A stretch of DNA of 64,000 nt from Streptomyces asiaticus (GTDB lineage Bacteria; Actinomycetota; Actinomycetes; Streptomycetales; Streptomycetaceae), in the NCBI RefSeq assembly GCF_018138715.1, contig NZ_JAGSHX010000006.1, positions 1,612,001 to 1,676,000 on the forward strand, given 5' to 3'. Under the pieces are notes generated by a model that saw only the letters and a list, made by a program, of their open reading frames with translations, did no database searches and had not been told where the DNA came from. The position numbers and the translations under genes are program-made. Of the stretch, positions 44,260 to 52,429 are shown one piece after another (positions within the stretch are counted from its first letter, which is position 1; every line of letters starts with the position of its first letter).

Positions 44260-47200
44260 CGGCCGTCCTCCTCCGGGTGCCGCTCCTGCTCCACCCATCC
44301 CGTCTGGACCAGGCGGTCGGGCTCACCGCGCCGGACCAGCAGTCCGCGCCCGGGCGGCTGCGCGGACGCGTACACGCCCGGGAACAGTTGGCCCTCCATC
44401 CGGTCGCCCGCCATCACCAGGGCCGATGTGCCGCTCTCCCGCAAGGTCATCAGGAACGGCTCGTACAGGGCCCGGGAGCTGCCCGCCACCCGCCGGGCGA
44501 CGACGAAGTGCAGCCCGATGTCGGGCGCGTGCGGCACATACGGCAGGAAGGGCTGAAGCGGCTGCTGGCCCGCGGTGGTGAGGATGTCGTAGTCGTCGAC
44601 GAGGATGACGATGCGGGGCCCGTCGTACGCCGGGCCCGCGGCGGGCGGCGGGGTGCCGGTGGTCTCGTCCGGCATGCGCTTGGCCAGCTCGCCCGCGATG
44701 CCCGCGGCGAGCCCCTCGCAGATCCGGGCGTTGTACGCATAGCCGCCCTGGTACGCCTCGGGCACCACCTCGCGCAGCCCGCGCCGCGGATCCATGATCC
44801 CGAAGACCAGCTCCTCGTCGGAGTACCGCGCGGCCAGGCCGTCGGCGATCAGCCGCAGCAGATTGGTCTTGCCGCATTCGTTGTCCCCGAGGATCAGCAG
44901 GTGCTGGTCGCGGTCGAACAGGTCGAGCAGCACCGGCGCGAGCGCGGTCTGGTCGACCCCGATCGGCACCCGGCGCGGCTGGGACGTGGCCGACGGCAGC
45001 GACCGGGCGGGGAGCCGCGCGGGCAGCACCCGCACCCGCTGCGCCGTCTCCCCGGGCCAGGCCGCGCCGATGGACCGGGCCGTCTGCTCGACGGCCGCGC
45101 CCAGATCGGCGGTGGAGGCATGGCCGTCCAGGCGCGGAAGGGCGGTCTGCGCGAACAGCTTGCGGTCGGTCAGGGCGCGCCCGGCGTCGTCGGGGGTGAG
45201 GGTTTCGGCGAGCCTGCGGTCGATGCTGCTGTCGCCCGCGTCGTTCAGCCGCAGCTCGATATGGGTGCCGAAGGTGGACTGGTGGCCGATGCGCACGTCG
45301 TTCCAGCGCAGCATCGCGGCCACGACGTGGATGCCGTACCCGCCGCCGCGCCTGAGCAGGTCGCCCACGGCGTCGTCCAGGGCCTCGAAGTCGTCGCGCA
45401 GTGCCCCGAACCCGTCGATGAGCAGCACGATGTCGGTGGACGCCAGCTCGGGCAGGGATCCGCCGGCGCGCAGGGCGCGCAGCCGCTCCATCGAGTCGAT
45501 GCCGTGCTCGCGGAAGAGCTCCTCGCGGGCGTCCAGCATGCCGCGCACCTCCTCGACCGTGCGGGTGGCCCGCTCCCGGTCGGCCCGCCCGGCGACGCCA
45601 CCGACGTGCGGCAGCGCGGCGAGGGCTTGCAGACCGCCGCCGACCAGGTCGAGACCGTAGATCCCGACCTCACGCGGGGTGTGGGTGAGGGCGAGGGAGA
45701 GCGCGAGGGCGCGCAGCAGCGTGGTCTTGCCGGACTGCGGGCCGCCGATCACGGCGGCGTGGCCGCCGGCGAGGGTGAGGTCGAGGATCCACTGCCCCTG
45801 CCACTGCCGCCCCGGGTCGTCCAGCAGCCCCAGCGGCACCCGCATCGTCCCCGGGCGCCGGACGAACTGCATGCCGCGGGCCGCGTCGACCTCCACCGGC
45901 CCCGCCGCCGCGTCCAGCGCGAGCGCGGCGGGCAGCGGCGGCAGCCAGATGCGGCGCACCGGGTCGGCGGCGCCCCTGATCCGGTCGACCATCACGGACA
46001 GCACGGTCGGCCCGGGGTCCCGGGTGCGCTTGCCCGCGCCGGGCGCGTCGTCCTCGGCGGGCGCGGAGTCCTCCGGCCCGGCGAGCGTGTTGTACGCGGG
46101 GTACGGGTGGATGGCGGGTCCGGTGTCCTCCACGGTGCGCAGCGCCGGACCCCGGTACGGGCCGGAGACGTACCCGGCCTTGAACCGCTCGTACGCCGTG
46201 GTGTCCACCTTGAGGTAGCCGAAGCCGGGCAGCGGCGGCAGGTGGAAGGCGTCGGTGGTGTCCAGGACGGTGCGGCTCTCGTCGGCGGAGAAGGTGCGCA
46301 GGCCCAGCCGGTAGGAGAGGTAGGTGTCCAGGCCCTTGAGCCTGCCGCCCTCGATGCGCTGGCTGGACAGCAGCAGATGGACGCCGATGCTGCGGCCGAT
46401 CCGGCCGATGGACAGGAACAGATCGATGAAGTCGGGCTTGGCGGTGATGAGTTCGCCGAACTCGTCGATGACGACGAAGAGGTGCGGCAGCGGCTCCAGG
46501 TCGGGCCTCGTCGTCTCGCGCACCGCCGCGTAACTCGAGATGTCGGCGACATTGCCCGCGTCCTTGAGCACCTGCTGACGGCGCTTGACCTCGCCCGCGA
46601 GGCTGGTGTGCACCCGCTCCACGAGCCCGGCCTGGTTCTCCAGGTTGGTGATGACGCCGGCCACGTGCGGCAGCCCGTCGAACGGGGCGAAGGTCGCGCC
46701 ACCCTTGTAGTCGACCAGCACCAGCGCCAGGTCCTGTGGCGGATGGCCGGCCACCAGGGCGAGAACGAGGGTGCGCAGCAGCTCGCTCTTGCCGGAGCCG
46801 GTGGCGCCGACGCACAGGCCGTGCGGGCCCATGCCCAGTTCGGCGGACTCCTTCAGGTCGAGCAGCACCGGCTCGTGGGCGTCGTTGACGCCGATGGGCA
46901 CCCGCAGGAAGGAGCGCTCGCCGCGGGGTGCCCAGGCACGGGCCAGGTCCAGGGCGCCGGGGTCGTCGATGCCCAGCAGCTGCGGGAAGTCGACGGGCCC
47001 GGACAGCGGGGCGTCCACGAGGGATTCGGCCGACAGCCGCAGCGGGGCCAGCATCCGGACCAGCCCCTCGGCCCCGGCGGCGGTGACGTCGTCCACGGTG
47101 CCGTGGGCGCCCGCCGGATGCCCGCCGCGCAGGTCCTCCACGACCACCTCGTCCTCGCCGACGGTGATGCGGATCGCCACCTCGCCCGGTTCCTGCACCC

Positions 47201-48275
47201 GCTCGGCGACCAGGTGGAGCACGGTGACGCCCATCTCGCGGTGGGCCACGGCCTCGTCGGGGCGCGGCAGCTCCCGTGCCTCCTCGCCGTGGTCATCGCT
47301 GATGACGAGCAGCCGGCCGCTGAGCCCGAGCGCGTCCGCCCCGGACAGGCCGCGCCGCACCTCGGCCGCGTAGGCGGCGCGCTGCCGGAGGTCGCGGCCG
47401 AGGAGCCGGGCGAGCTGGGGCAGGTCGGGGGCGATCCGGCGGGCGGCGACCGGCCCGTCGCGCTCCTCGGCGTCCAGCAGGTGCGGCAGCCACTTGAGCC
47501 AGGCCCAGTCCCGCTCGACCCGGTCGCCGGGGGCGGCGAGCGCCAGGGCCACGTCGTCGGGGGCGTGGGTGGCGGCGGTCTGGACGAGCAGCGCCCGCAC
47601 CACCCGCAGCACCGCGTCCCGCTCCCCCACCACGCTGACGTTGCCCACGCGGTCCAGCGGCACGGTCAGCGGCAGATCGGTGACCAGTGCGTAGCGCCCG
47701 ACCAGGGCGCCTGCCTCGTTGAGCATGAACGGGTCGGGCGGGGTGAGCACACTGCCCGACTGCCGGGCCACGGTCAGCGGCCGCAGCGGCATCTCGCCGG
47801 TGCCGATCCGCACCCGCAGGAAGTCCGGGTCGGTGCGGCGCCGCTCCCACAGCCGGGCCGGGTCGCGCACCACGTCGTACAGGGCCTGCGGCGGCGGGTC
47901 GAGCAGCCGCGCGGTGGCGCGCCAGGCCCGCTCCTCGGCGCCGAGCTCCTCGCGCAGCTCCTCCAGATACTCCAGATACCGCTCGCGCTGCTGACGGCGG
48001 GTGCGCTGCGCACGGCCGCGCTGGGAGAACAGCAGCACCAGGGCGCCGACGACGGTGACGACGAGGACGAGGGCACCGATCGCGGCGAACTGGCCGCTGC
48101 GCAGCACGGTCATCATGACGACCGAACTCATCACCCCGGCGATCGGCAGCAGCGACATGGCGGCCCCCGCCGCCTTGCCCTCGGGCAGGTTGGGCGGGGC
48201 CTCGATGGTGCGCGGCTCGGGCTCGGGCAGCGGGCGGGTGGCGCGGGCGGGCCGGTGCACCAGGCGCGTTGTCAT
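44256..48275 (-). CDS. eccC: Type VII secretion ATPase EccC
   Basis: 1339 residues, the full length of fused EccC proteins. Two membrane helices near residues 38-85 (SLLPIAGVMSSVVMMTVL; AAIGALVLVVTVVGALVLLF) anchor it. Three FtsK/SpoIIIE-type ATPase domains follow, with P-loops GATGSGKSELL (~490), GGPQSGKTTLL (~845) and GDNECGKTNLL (~1133). Walker B regions include VLVDYKGGATFA and LFVVIDEFGEL. In the known machine EccC sits on the inner face of the membrane and recruits WXG100 substrates through its last domain. ATG and stop overlap both neighbouring genes, so it is in one operon with the ParA-like gene and DUF6177-like gene. Confidence 0.93.
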   Translation of the reverse strand: MTTRLVHRPARATRPLPEPEPRTIEAPPNLPEGKAAGAAMSLLPIAGVMSSVVMMTVLRSGQFAAIGALVLVVTVVGALVLLFSQRGRAQRTRRQQRERYLEYLEELREELGAEERAWRATARLLDPPPQALYDVVRDPARLWERRRTDPDFLRVRIGTGEMPLRPLTVARQSGSVLTPPDPFMLNEAGALVGRYALVTDLPLTVPLDRVGNVSVVGERDAVLRVVRALLVQTAATHAPDDVALALAAPGDRVERDWAWLKWLPHLLDAEERDGPVAARRIAPDLPQLARLLGRDLRQRAAYAAEVRRGLSGADALGLSGRLLVISDDHGEEARELPRPDEAVAHREMGVTVLHLVAERVQEPGEVAIRITVGEDEVVVEDLRGGHPAGAHGTVDDVTAAGAEGLVRMLAPLRLSAESLVDAPLSGPVDFPQLLGIDDPGALDLARAWAPRGERSFLRVPIGVNDAHEPVLLDLKESAELGMGPHGLCVGATGSGKSELLRTLVLALVAGHPPQDLALVLVDYKGGATFAPFDGLPHVAGVITNLENQAGLVERVHTSLAGEVKRRQQVLKDAGNVADISSYAAVRETTRPDLEPLPHLFVVIDEFGELITAKPDFIDLFLSIGRIGRSIGVHLLLSSQRIEGGRLKGLDTYLSYRLGLRTFSADESRTVLDTTDAFHLPPLPGFGYLKVDTTAYERFKAGYVSGPYRGPALRTVEDTGPAIHPYPAYNTLAGPEDSAPAEDDAPGAGKRTRDPGPTVLSVMVDRIRGAADPVRRIWLPPLPAALALDAAAGPVEVDAARGMQFVRRPGTMRVPLGLLDDPGRQWQGQWILDLTLAGGHAAVIGGPQSGKTTLLRALALSLALTHTPREVGIYGLDLVGGGLQALAALPHVGGVAGRADRERATRTVEEVRGMLDAREELFREHGIDSMERLRALRAGGSLPELASTDIVLLIDGFGALRDDFEALDDAVGDLLRRGGGYGIHVVAAMLRWNDVRIGHQSTFGTHIELRLNDAGDSSIDRRLAETLTPDDAGRALTDRKLFAQTALPRLDGHASTADLGAAVEQTARSIGAAWPGETAQRVRVLPARLPARSLPSATSQPRRVPIGVDQTALAPVLLDLFDRDQHLLILGDNECGKTNLLRLIADGLAARYSDEELVFGIMDPRRGLREVVPEAYQGGYAYNARICEGLAAGIAGELAKRMPDETTGTPPPAAGPAYDGPRIVILVDDYDILTTAGQQPLQPFLPYVPHAPDIGLHFVVARRVAGSSRALYEPFLMTLRESGTSALVMAGDRMEGQLFPGVYASAQPPGRGLLVRRGEPDRLVQTGWVEQERHPEEDGR

Positions 48276-49693
48276 CGCCGTCCTCCCCTGTCGCGCACGG
48301 CACGGTCCAGGAGTGCGGCGGCCAGGCGGCCCGCGGCCAGCCGGGTGCTGTGCGCGAGCAGCCCGGTGCGGATGGCGCCGCCCGCGGCCAGTTGGCGGTC
48401 GTACGGGATGGCCATCACCTCGACCCCGCTCTCGGCGAGGTGGGCGCGGGCCACGTCCAGGTCGAGCGCGGTGTCGGGCGAGGACTCGGTGAGGGCGACC
48501 ACCGTGCCGGGCAGCATGGGCCGCGGCACCGCCGCCATCCAGTCCAGGACGGTGCGGGTGCTCGCCACGCCCTCCAGGGTGGCGGGCGCCACCAGCACCC
48601 TTGCCTGCACGGTGTCCAGGGCCGTACGCGCCAGCTCCCCCGGCAGCGTCTCGCAGTCGACGACGGTGACACCGAAGTAGCGGCGCAGCGCCATGGTCAC
48701 GGTGCGGTAGGCCCGGATGTCCAGCGGAGTGCCGATGCGGCCCTGGCTCCCGGGCAGCAGCCAGCCGCCCTCGGGCAGCTGGACCAGATAGCCGGTGACC
48801 TCCGCGAACTGCATCGAGGGAGAAACGACTCGGGCCACGTCCGCGCAGGTCCAGCGGACCGACTCGGCGCCGAGCCGGATGGGCAGGCTGCCCAGCGCCG
48901 GGTCGGCCTCCACGACGAGGACCGGGTCCTGGCGGTAGTGCGCGAAGGTGAGGTTGAGCAGCGCCGCGACGGTGGTCTTGCCCGCGCCACCCCGGATGCT
49001 GCTCACCGCGATCTGCCGCCCGGTGGTCACCGGTTGCTGCAACGCGCGGGCGACCTCGGTGGCCTCCTCCACCTCACGCGAGGCAGACGCGGCGACCAGC
49101 CGCCGCAGGGTGCGCCCGGCGCGGCGAGTGACCGGGTCCCCACTGCGAAGCCTGCCCTGCGCGAGGGCCAGCCGAGGGTCGACGGGCGGCACGGGTGTGG
49201 GGGCGGGCAGGTGTTGGGGGCGCGCCTGGGGACACCGATCGGCGGGGGCGGGGGGTGCGGGAGGTCCGGCGGGGGCGGGGAGTGCGGCGGGTTCGGGGGC
49301 ATCCGGGCCCGTCGCCACCTCCACCCGCCGTGGGGCGGGGGCGGGGGCGGCGTGGGCCTCGGCAGCTCCCGAACCGCCGGACGCCTCCCCGGCCTCGGGA
49401 GCGCCCGAAGCCATCAGAGCGCGCAGCGCCTTGTAACCTTCCGAGTCCTTGGAGTCAGGGCCACCATCCAAAGCCTTGGACGATTCAGCCTTGGGTGCGT
49501 CAGCCTTGGACGATTCACCCTTGGGCGCGTCAGCCTTGGGGGCGTCACCCTTGGGCGCGTCAGCCTTGGGGGCGTCAGCCTTGGGCGCGCCCCGGACATC
49601 GGCTTCGGCAGCCCTGGAGGGCCCGGGGCCCTTGGAGGCAGGCGTGTTCCGCAACTGGTGGAGCACATCGCTCTGCCAATCCCCTGCGCCCAT
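48272..49693 (-). CDS. MinD/ParA-like ATPase of the type VII secretion operon
   Basis: 473 residues. Residues 1-35 are followed by a pentapeptide repeat tract (KADAP/KGDAP/KGESS, 38-72) and a long Ala/Pro-rich linker up to ~185. The ATPase domain covers ~205-470, with a deviant Walker A in IAVSSIRGGAGKTTVAALL, ADPALGSLPIRLG and TVVDCETLPGELARTAL. It resembles the ESX-1 EspI/SCO5717-type proteins, which couple ATP hydrolysis to regulation of secretion. It lies between EccD and EccC and overlaps the EccC start (ATGA). No membrane helices. Confidence 0.8.
   Translation of the reverse strand: MGAGDWQSDVLHQLRNTPASKGPGPSRAAEADVRGAPKADAPKADAPKGDAPKADAPKGESSKADAPKAESSKALDGGPDSKDSEGYKALRALMASGAPEAGEASGGSGAAEAHAAPAPAPRRVEVATGPDAPEPAALPAPAGPPAPPAPADRCPQARPQHLPAPTPVPPVDPRLALAQGRLRSGDPVTRRAGRTLRRLVAASASREVEEATEVARALQQPVTTGRQIAVSSIRGGAGKTTVAALLNLTFAHYRQDPVLVVEADPALGSLPIRLGAESVRWTCADVARVVSPSMQFAEVTGYLVQLPEGGWLLPGSQGRIGTPLDIRAYRTVTMALRRYFGVTVVDCETLPGELARTALDTVQARVLVAPATLEGVASTRTVLDWMAAVPRPMLPGTVVALTESSPDTALDLDVARAHLAESGVEVMAIPYDRQLAAGGAIRTGLLAHSTRLAAGRLAAALLDRAVRDRGGRR
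49478..49582. repeat. 15-bp tandem repeats encoding KADAP-type pentapeptides
   Basis: Seven 15-bp units (GCGTCAGCCTTGGGC-like on the plus strand) encode KADAP KADAP KGDAP KADAP KGESS KADAP KAESS on the minus strand. They form a charged flexible segment in the ParA-like protein. Confidence 0.85.
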
Positions 49694-49761
49694 GACGCCT
49701 CCCCTCGGCTCGGATACGGACAACGGTCGACTACGGCAACGACAACGGCCGGGAACCGGCG

Positions 49762-51129
49762 CTAGAACGCGTCCAGCAATCGCCCATACACCCCGAACTC
49801 CCCGACCACCAGTGGGAACAGCACGATGACGCCGACCGCCTCGACCAGATCCACGATCCGCCGGAGCCGGACGCGGACATGCTCGGGAGGCCGTATGGTC
49901 AGCACGCCCAGCGGGAGCAGCGCGGCGACGGCGAGCGCGGCCAGCGGCCCGTACGGTCGGCCGTCGGTGGTGTCGAGCCAGAGCACCACCAGACGCACCA
50001 GCAGCACCATGGCCGCGGCGAGCAGCGCCACCACCTCGGCCGCCAGCGGGTACGCCCGCGACCGGGACAGCAGGACGACCGCGAGCACCGCGGTGAGCGG
50101 CACCGTCCATGGGGAGGCGTCGCCGACGGCGAGCAGCCCGGCGGCGGTGGCGGACACCGCGGTGACGAGGGTGGCGAACACCAGCCCCCGGTGGGTGGCG
50201 GCGAGCGCGGTCGCCACCTCGTGCCGGCTGACCGACGCCCCGCCCGAGCGCCGGTCGTCAAGACCGGTGAGCCCGGCGGCGGTCAGTGCCACGCGTGGCA
50301 GAAGGCCGAGCGCCACCACGGACACCACGGCGAGCACCGCGCCCAACCGGGCCTGCTGGGCATCGGCGTGGGCCCCGTCCTGCACCGCGGCGACGGCCTC
50401 CCACAGCCCGCCGGTGACCACGACGGCCCCGGCGCCGATGTACGCGCCCCGCCCGACCGTGGCCGAGACCCCGAGCAGCAACAGCGTCACCACAACGGCC
50501 CCCGCCACCCCGGCGAGCCGCGCCGCGCCGCCCCAGCCGTGGGCGTCCGCGGCCGTCCAGGCGGCGAGCACGCCGAGGGCGCCGCCGGTGAGCACGAGGG
50601 TGGCGCCGAGGTCCCGGTTGCGCAGCCGGGCGGCCGCGGCCCCGGTCAGTGCCGCCGCCACGGCCGCCACGGCCAGGGCGGTGGCCACGCCGGAGTCGGG
50701 GAGGCCGCGCCGCGCCAGCAGCCCGACGGCCAGCGCCAGCGCGAGAGTGGCCGCGCTCGCGGTCCACTGCCGCGCCGCCGCCGACCACCGCCATGCCCGG
50801 AGGTCCAGATCCTCTGCCACCTCATCGGTGACGTCGTGCACCACCGGCGCCGCCGGAACGTCCCGCTCCCGTACCAGCCGCAGCACCGCGCCGTCCGGGA
50901 CCGCCGCGGACGTGAGCGTGGCGTCCTGCGGCAGGACGACCCCCTCGGCGGTGACCAGATGCCGCAGCGTCGGCCGGTCCGCCACCTGGTCGTCGACCAG
51001 CCGCAGCACATCCGGCAGCAGCCGGCCGACCGGCTCGTCGGCGGGCAGCACGATGTCCACCCGCCGCCGCTCCCCGACCAGCGTGACCCGGCTCAACTCA
51101 GCGCTCCGCGCCTGCTTCGCCGCCCTCAC
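49762..51129 (-). CDS. eccD: Type VII secretion integral membrane protein EccD
   Basis: 455 residues from the GTG at 51129 with GGGAGGGGG upstream. Residues ~8-90 are a ubiquitin-like domain (SRVTLVGERRRVDIVLPADEPVGRLLPDVLRLV, ATLTSAAVPDGAVLRLV). About eleven membrane helices follow from ~115 (ATLALALAVGLLA; GVATALAVAAVAAALTGAAAA; GVAGAVVVTLLLLGVS; and others to FPLVVGEFGVYGRLLDAF). EccD dimers form the transport channel vestibule in ESX systems. It is separated from the ParA-like gene by 68 bases and preceded by a small membrane protein. Confidence 0.9.
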   Translation of the reverse strand: MRAAKQARSAELSRVTLVGERRRVDIVLPADEPVGRLLPDVLRLVDDQVADRPTLRHLVTAEGVVLPQDATLTSAAVPDGAVLRLVRERDVPAAPVVHDVTDEVAEDLDLRAWRWSAAARQWTASAATLALALAVGLLARRGLPDSGVATALAVAAVAAALTGAAAARLRNRDLGATLVLTGGALGVLAAWTAADAHGWGGAARLAGVAGAVVVTLLLLGVSATVGRGAYIGAGAVVVTGGLWEAVAAVQDGAHADAQQARLGAVLAVVSVVALGLLPRVALTAAGLTGLDDRRSGGASVSRHEVATALAATHRGLVFATLVTAVSATAAGLLAVGDASPWTVPLTAVLAVVLLSRSRAYPLAAEVVALLAAAMVLLVRLVVLWLDTTDGRPYGPLAALAVAALLPLGVLTIRPPEHVRVRLRRIVDLVEAVGVIVLFPLVVGEFGVYGRLLDAF

Positions 51130-51152
51130 GATTCCCCCTCCCCCGACAGGCC

Positions 51153-51422
51153 CTACCGTGCCGTGTCCGTCGCCGCGGTGGACGAAGGCGTCAGCACACC
51201 CGGCGCGGACCGGCCCTGCTTGCCGATGGTGTCGGAGATGAACGACCACCCCACGCAACCGGCGCACAGCACCGCCGCGATCACGATGCCCGCGAACACC
51301 TTCCCCAGGTTCTCATCCACCGACCGCCGCCCCCGCTGCGCGCCGAACAACAACGCGTCCCGGATCCGCCGCCGCCGGACCGCCACCGACTCCAGCAGCT
51401 GACTGTCGTAGTCCCGTGCCAT
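51153..51422 (-). CDS. Small single-pass membrane protein in the type VII operon
   Basis: 89 residues; the start overlaps the preceding stop (TGATG). A basic N-terminal stretch (VAVRRRRIRDALLFGAQRGRRSVDEN) is followed by one membrane segment (VFAGIVIAAVLCAGCVGWSFI, ~43-63) and a short Ser/Thr-rich outside tail. No family is recognised. Its place between the immunity candidate and EccD suggests a structural or accessory secretion component. Confidence 0.65.
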   Translation of the reverse strand: MARDYDSQLLESVAVRRRRIRDALLFGAQRGRRSVDENLGKVFAGIVIAAVLCAGCVGWSFISDTIGKQGRSAPGVLTPSSTAATDTAR

Positions 51423-52429
51423 CAGTTCTCACACCCGGCCAGTTCGCGCAGGGTGGCAAGGTCCGGGGCCGTGGCGTGGGAAGCCAGGTCCACACGGCCG
51501 GCCTGGGTGTCGGCCGGCTCGCGGGCGAACTCGGCGAGGGCTTGCGAGGGCGCGAGCCCGCTTTCCTTGGCCCGCCGCAGCCGCTCCAGCCACCGCAGGC
51601 CCGCGTGATAACCGGCGTCCTCGGCGGCGTCGCGAGGCTCATAACTGGCGGCTCCTTCGGCGTCCGCGGCCCATAGATAGCCGAGGATGCCCCCGCGCTC
51701 ACTGGTGACCGGGACATACTCGACTTCACCCTTGGCGGTCCTGGCATAATCGTTCCCGCCAAACCCCGTGTTGTGGTGGAAAACGCGGTTCCGGTAGAGG
51801 ATCTCAAAACTGCCCCACACATCGGATGCCGAACCGTCCTCGTCGAAATAATTGTCGACGCCGGTCTCGGTCGGTTTTCCGAACCAGGTGGGATCGCCGG
51901 GATCGGTGTCATCGCCGATGAGCTCGGAGATTTCCCGCAGAGCCGCCGCGAGACGCGGATAGTTCGCCGCGTGCACGGCTTCCTGCGGCCGACCGCGCAG
52001 ATCGTACGGCATCCACGCATCGGAGTAAGTCGTCAGGCGTGCCGTGTAATAACCGAGGAGCATTGACGCGCCGAACGTGAGCAACCGCTCCTCGCGATGC
52101 TCGGCGCCGTCCGCCCCCAGCCATACGCCCGGGCACCTGATGTCCGCCTCCACGGAGCCGGGCTCGCCGGGGCGCAGCCCGCGCCTCACCAGGCGGACCA
52201 GGTCGTTTCCGTCCGGCTCGGTCACCTCGAATTCGCCGCTGAAGAGGGAGTTCTTCGGATGGCCCGACTCCGGGACCGAGACGCGGACCCGGGGGTTACC
52301 TACGGCGAGCCGGTGGCTCGCCAGGACCGAGAACCCGGCCAGCACACCGGTGAGGGTCCGCTCGACAGCGTCCACGGCGTCGTCCTCATTCCCCCACGTC
52401 CACCGGGCGACGGGCGTTGACGCGATCAC
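51422..52429 (-). CDS. Probable immunity protein for the adjacent type VII toxin
   Basis: 335 residues; GTG start overlapping the toxin stop (GTGA). It is a soluble, acidic protein without signal or membrane segment. It is rich in Trp/Tyr/Asp (RWTWGNEDDAVDAVERTL, YYTARLTTYSDAWMPYDL, GKPTETGVDNYFDEDGSASDVWGSFEILYRNRVFHHN in pieces). I recognise no family. The argument for immunity is positional: it directly follows a polymorphic toxin and is translationally coupled to it, and its composition departs from that of the secretion genes. An accessory chaperone for the toxin is an alternative. Confidence 0.5.
   Translation of the reverse strand: MIASTPVARWTWGNEDDAVDAVERTLTGVLAGFSVLASHRLAVGNPRVRVSVPESGHPKNSLFSGEFEVTEPDGNDLVRLVRRGLRPGEPGSVEADIRCPGVWLGADGAEHREERLLTFGASMLLGYYTARLTTYSDAWMPYDLRGRPQEAVHAANYPRLAAALREISELIGDDTDPGDPTWFGKPTETGVDNYFDEDGSASDVWGSFEILYRNRVFHHNTGFGGNDYARTAKGEVEYVPVTSERGGILGYLWAADAEGAASYEPRDAAEDAGYHAGLRWLERLRRAKESGLAPSQALAEFAREPADTQAGRVDLASHATAPDLATLRELAGCEN

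Noticed and set aside
44277..48680. A 1467-codon open frame on the plus strand opposite EccC
   Set aside because: The product is low-complexity and His/Gln/Gly-rich, and the minus strand holds three intact ATPase domains. It is a codon-bias shadow.
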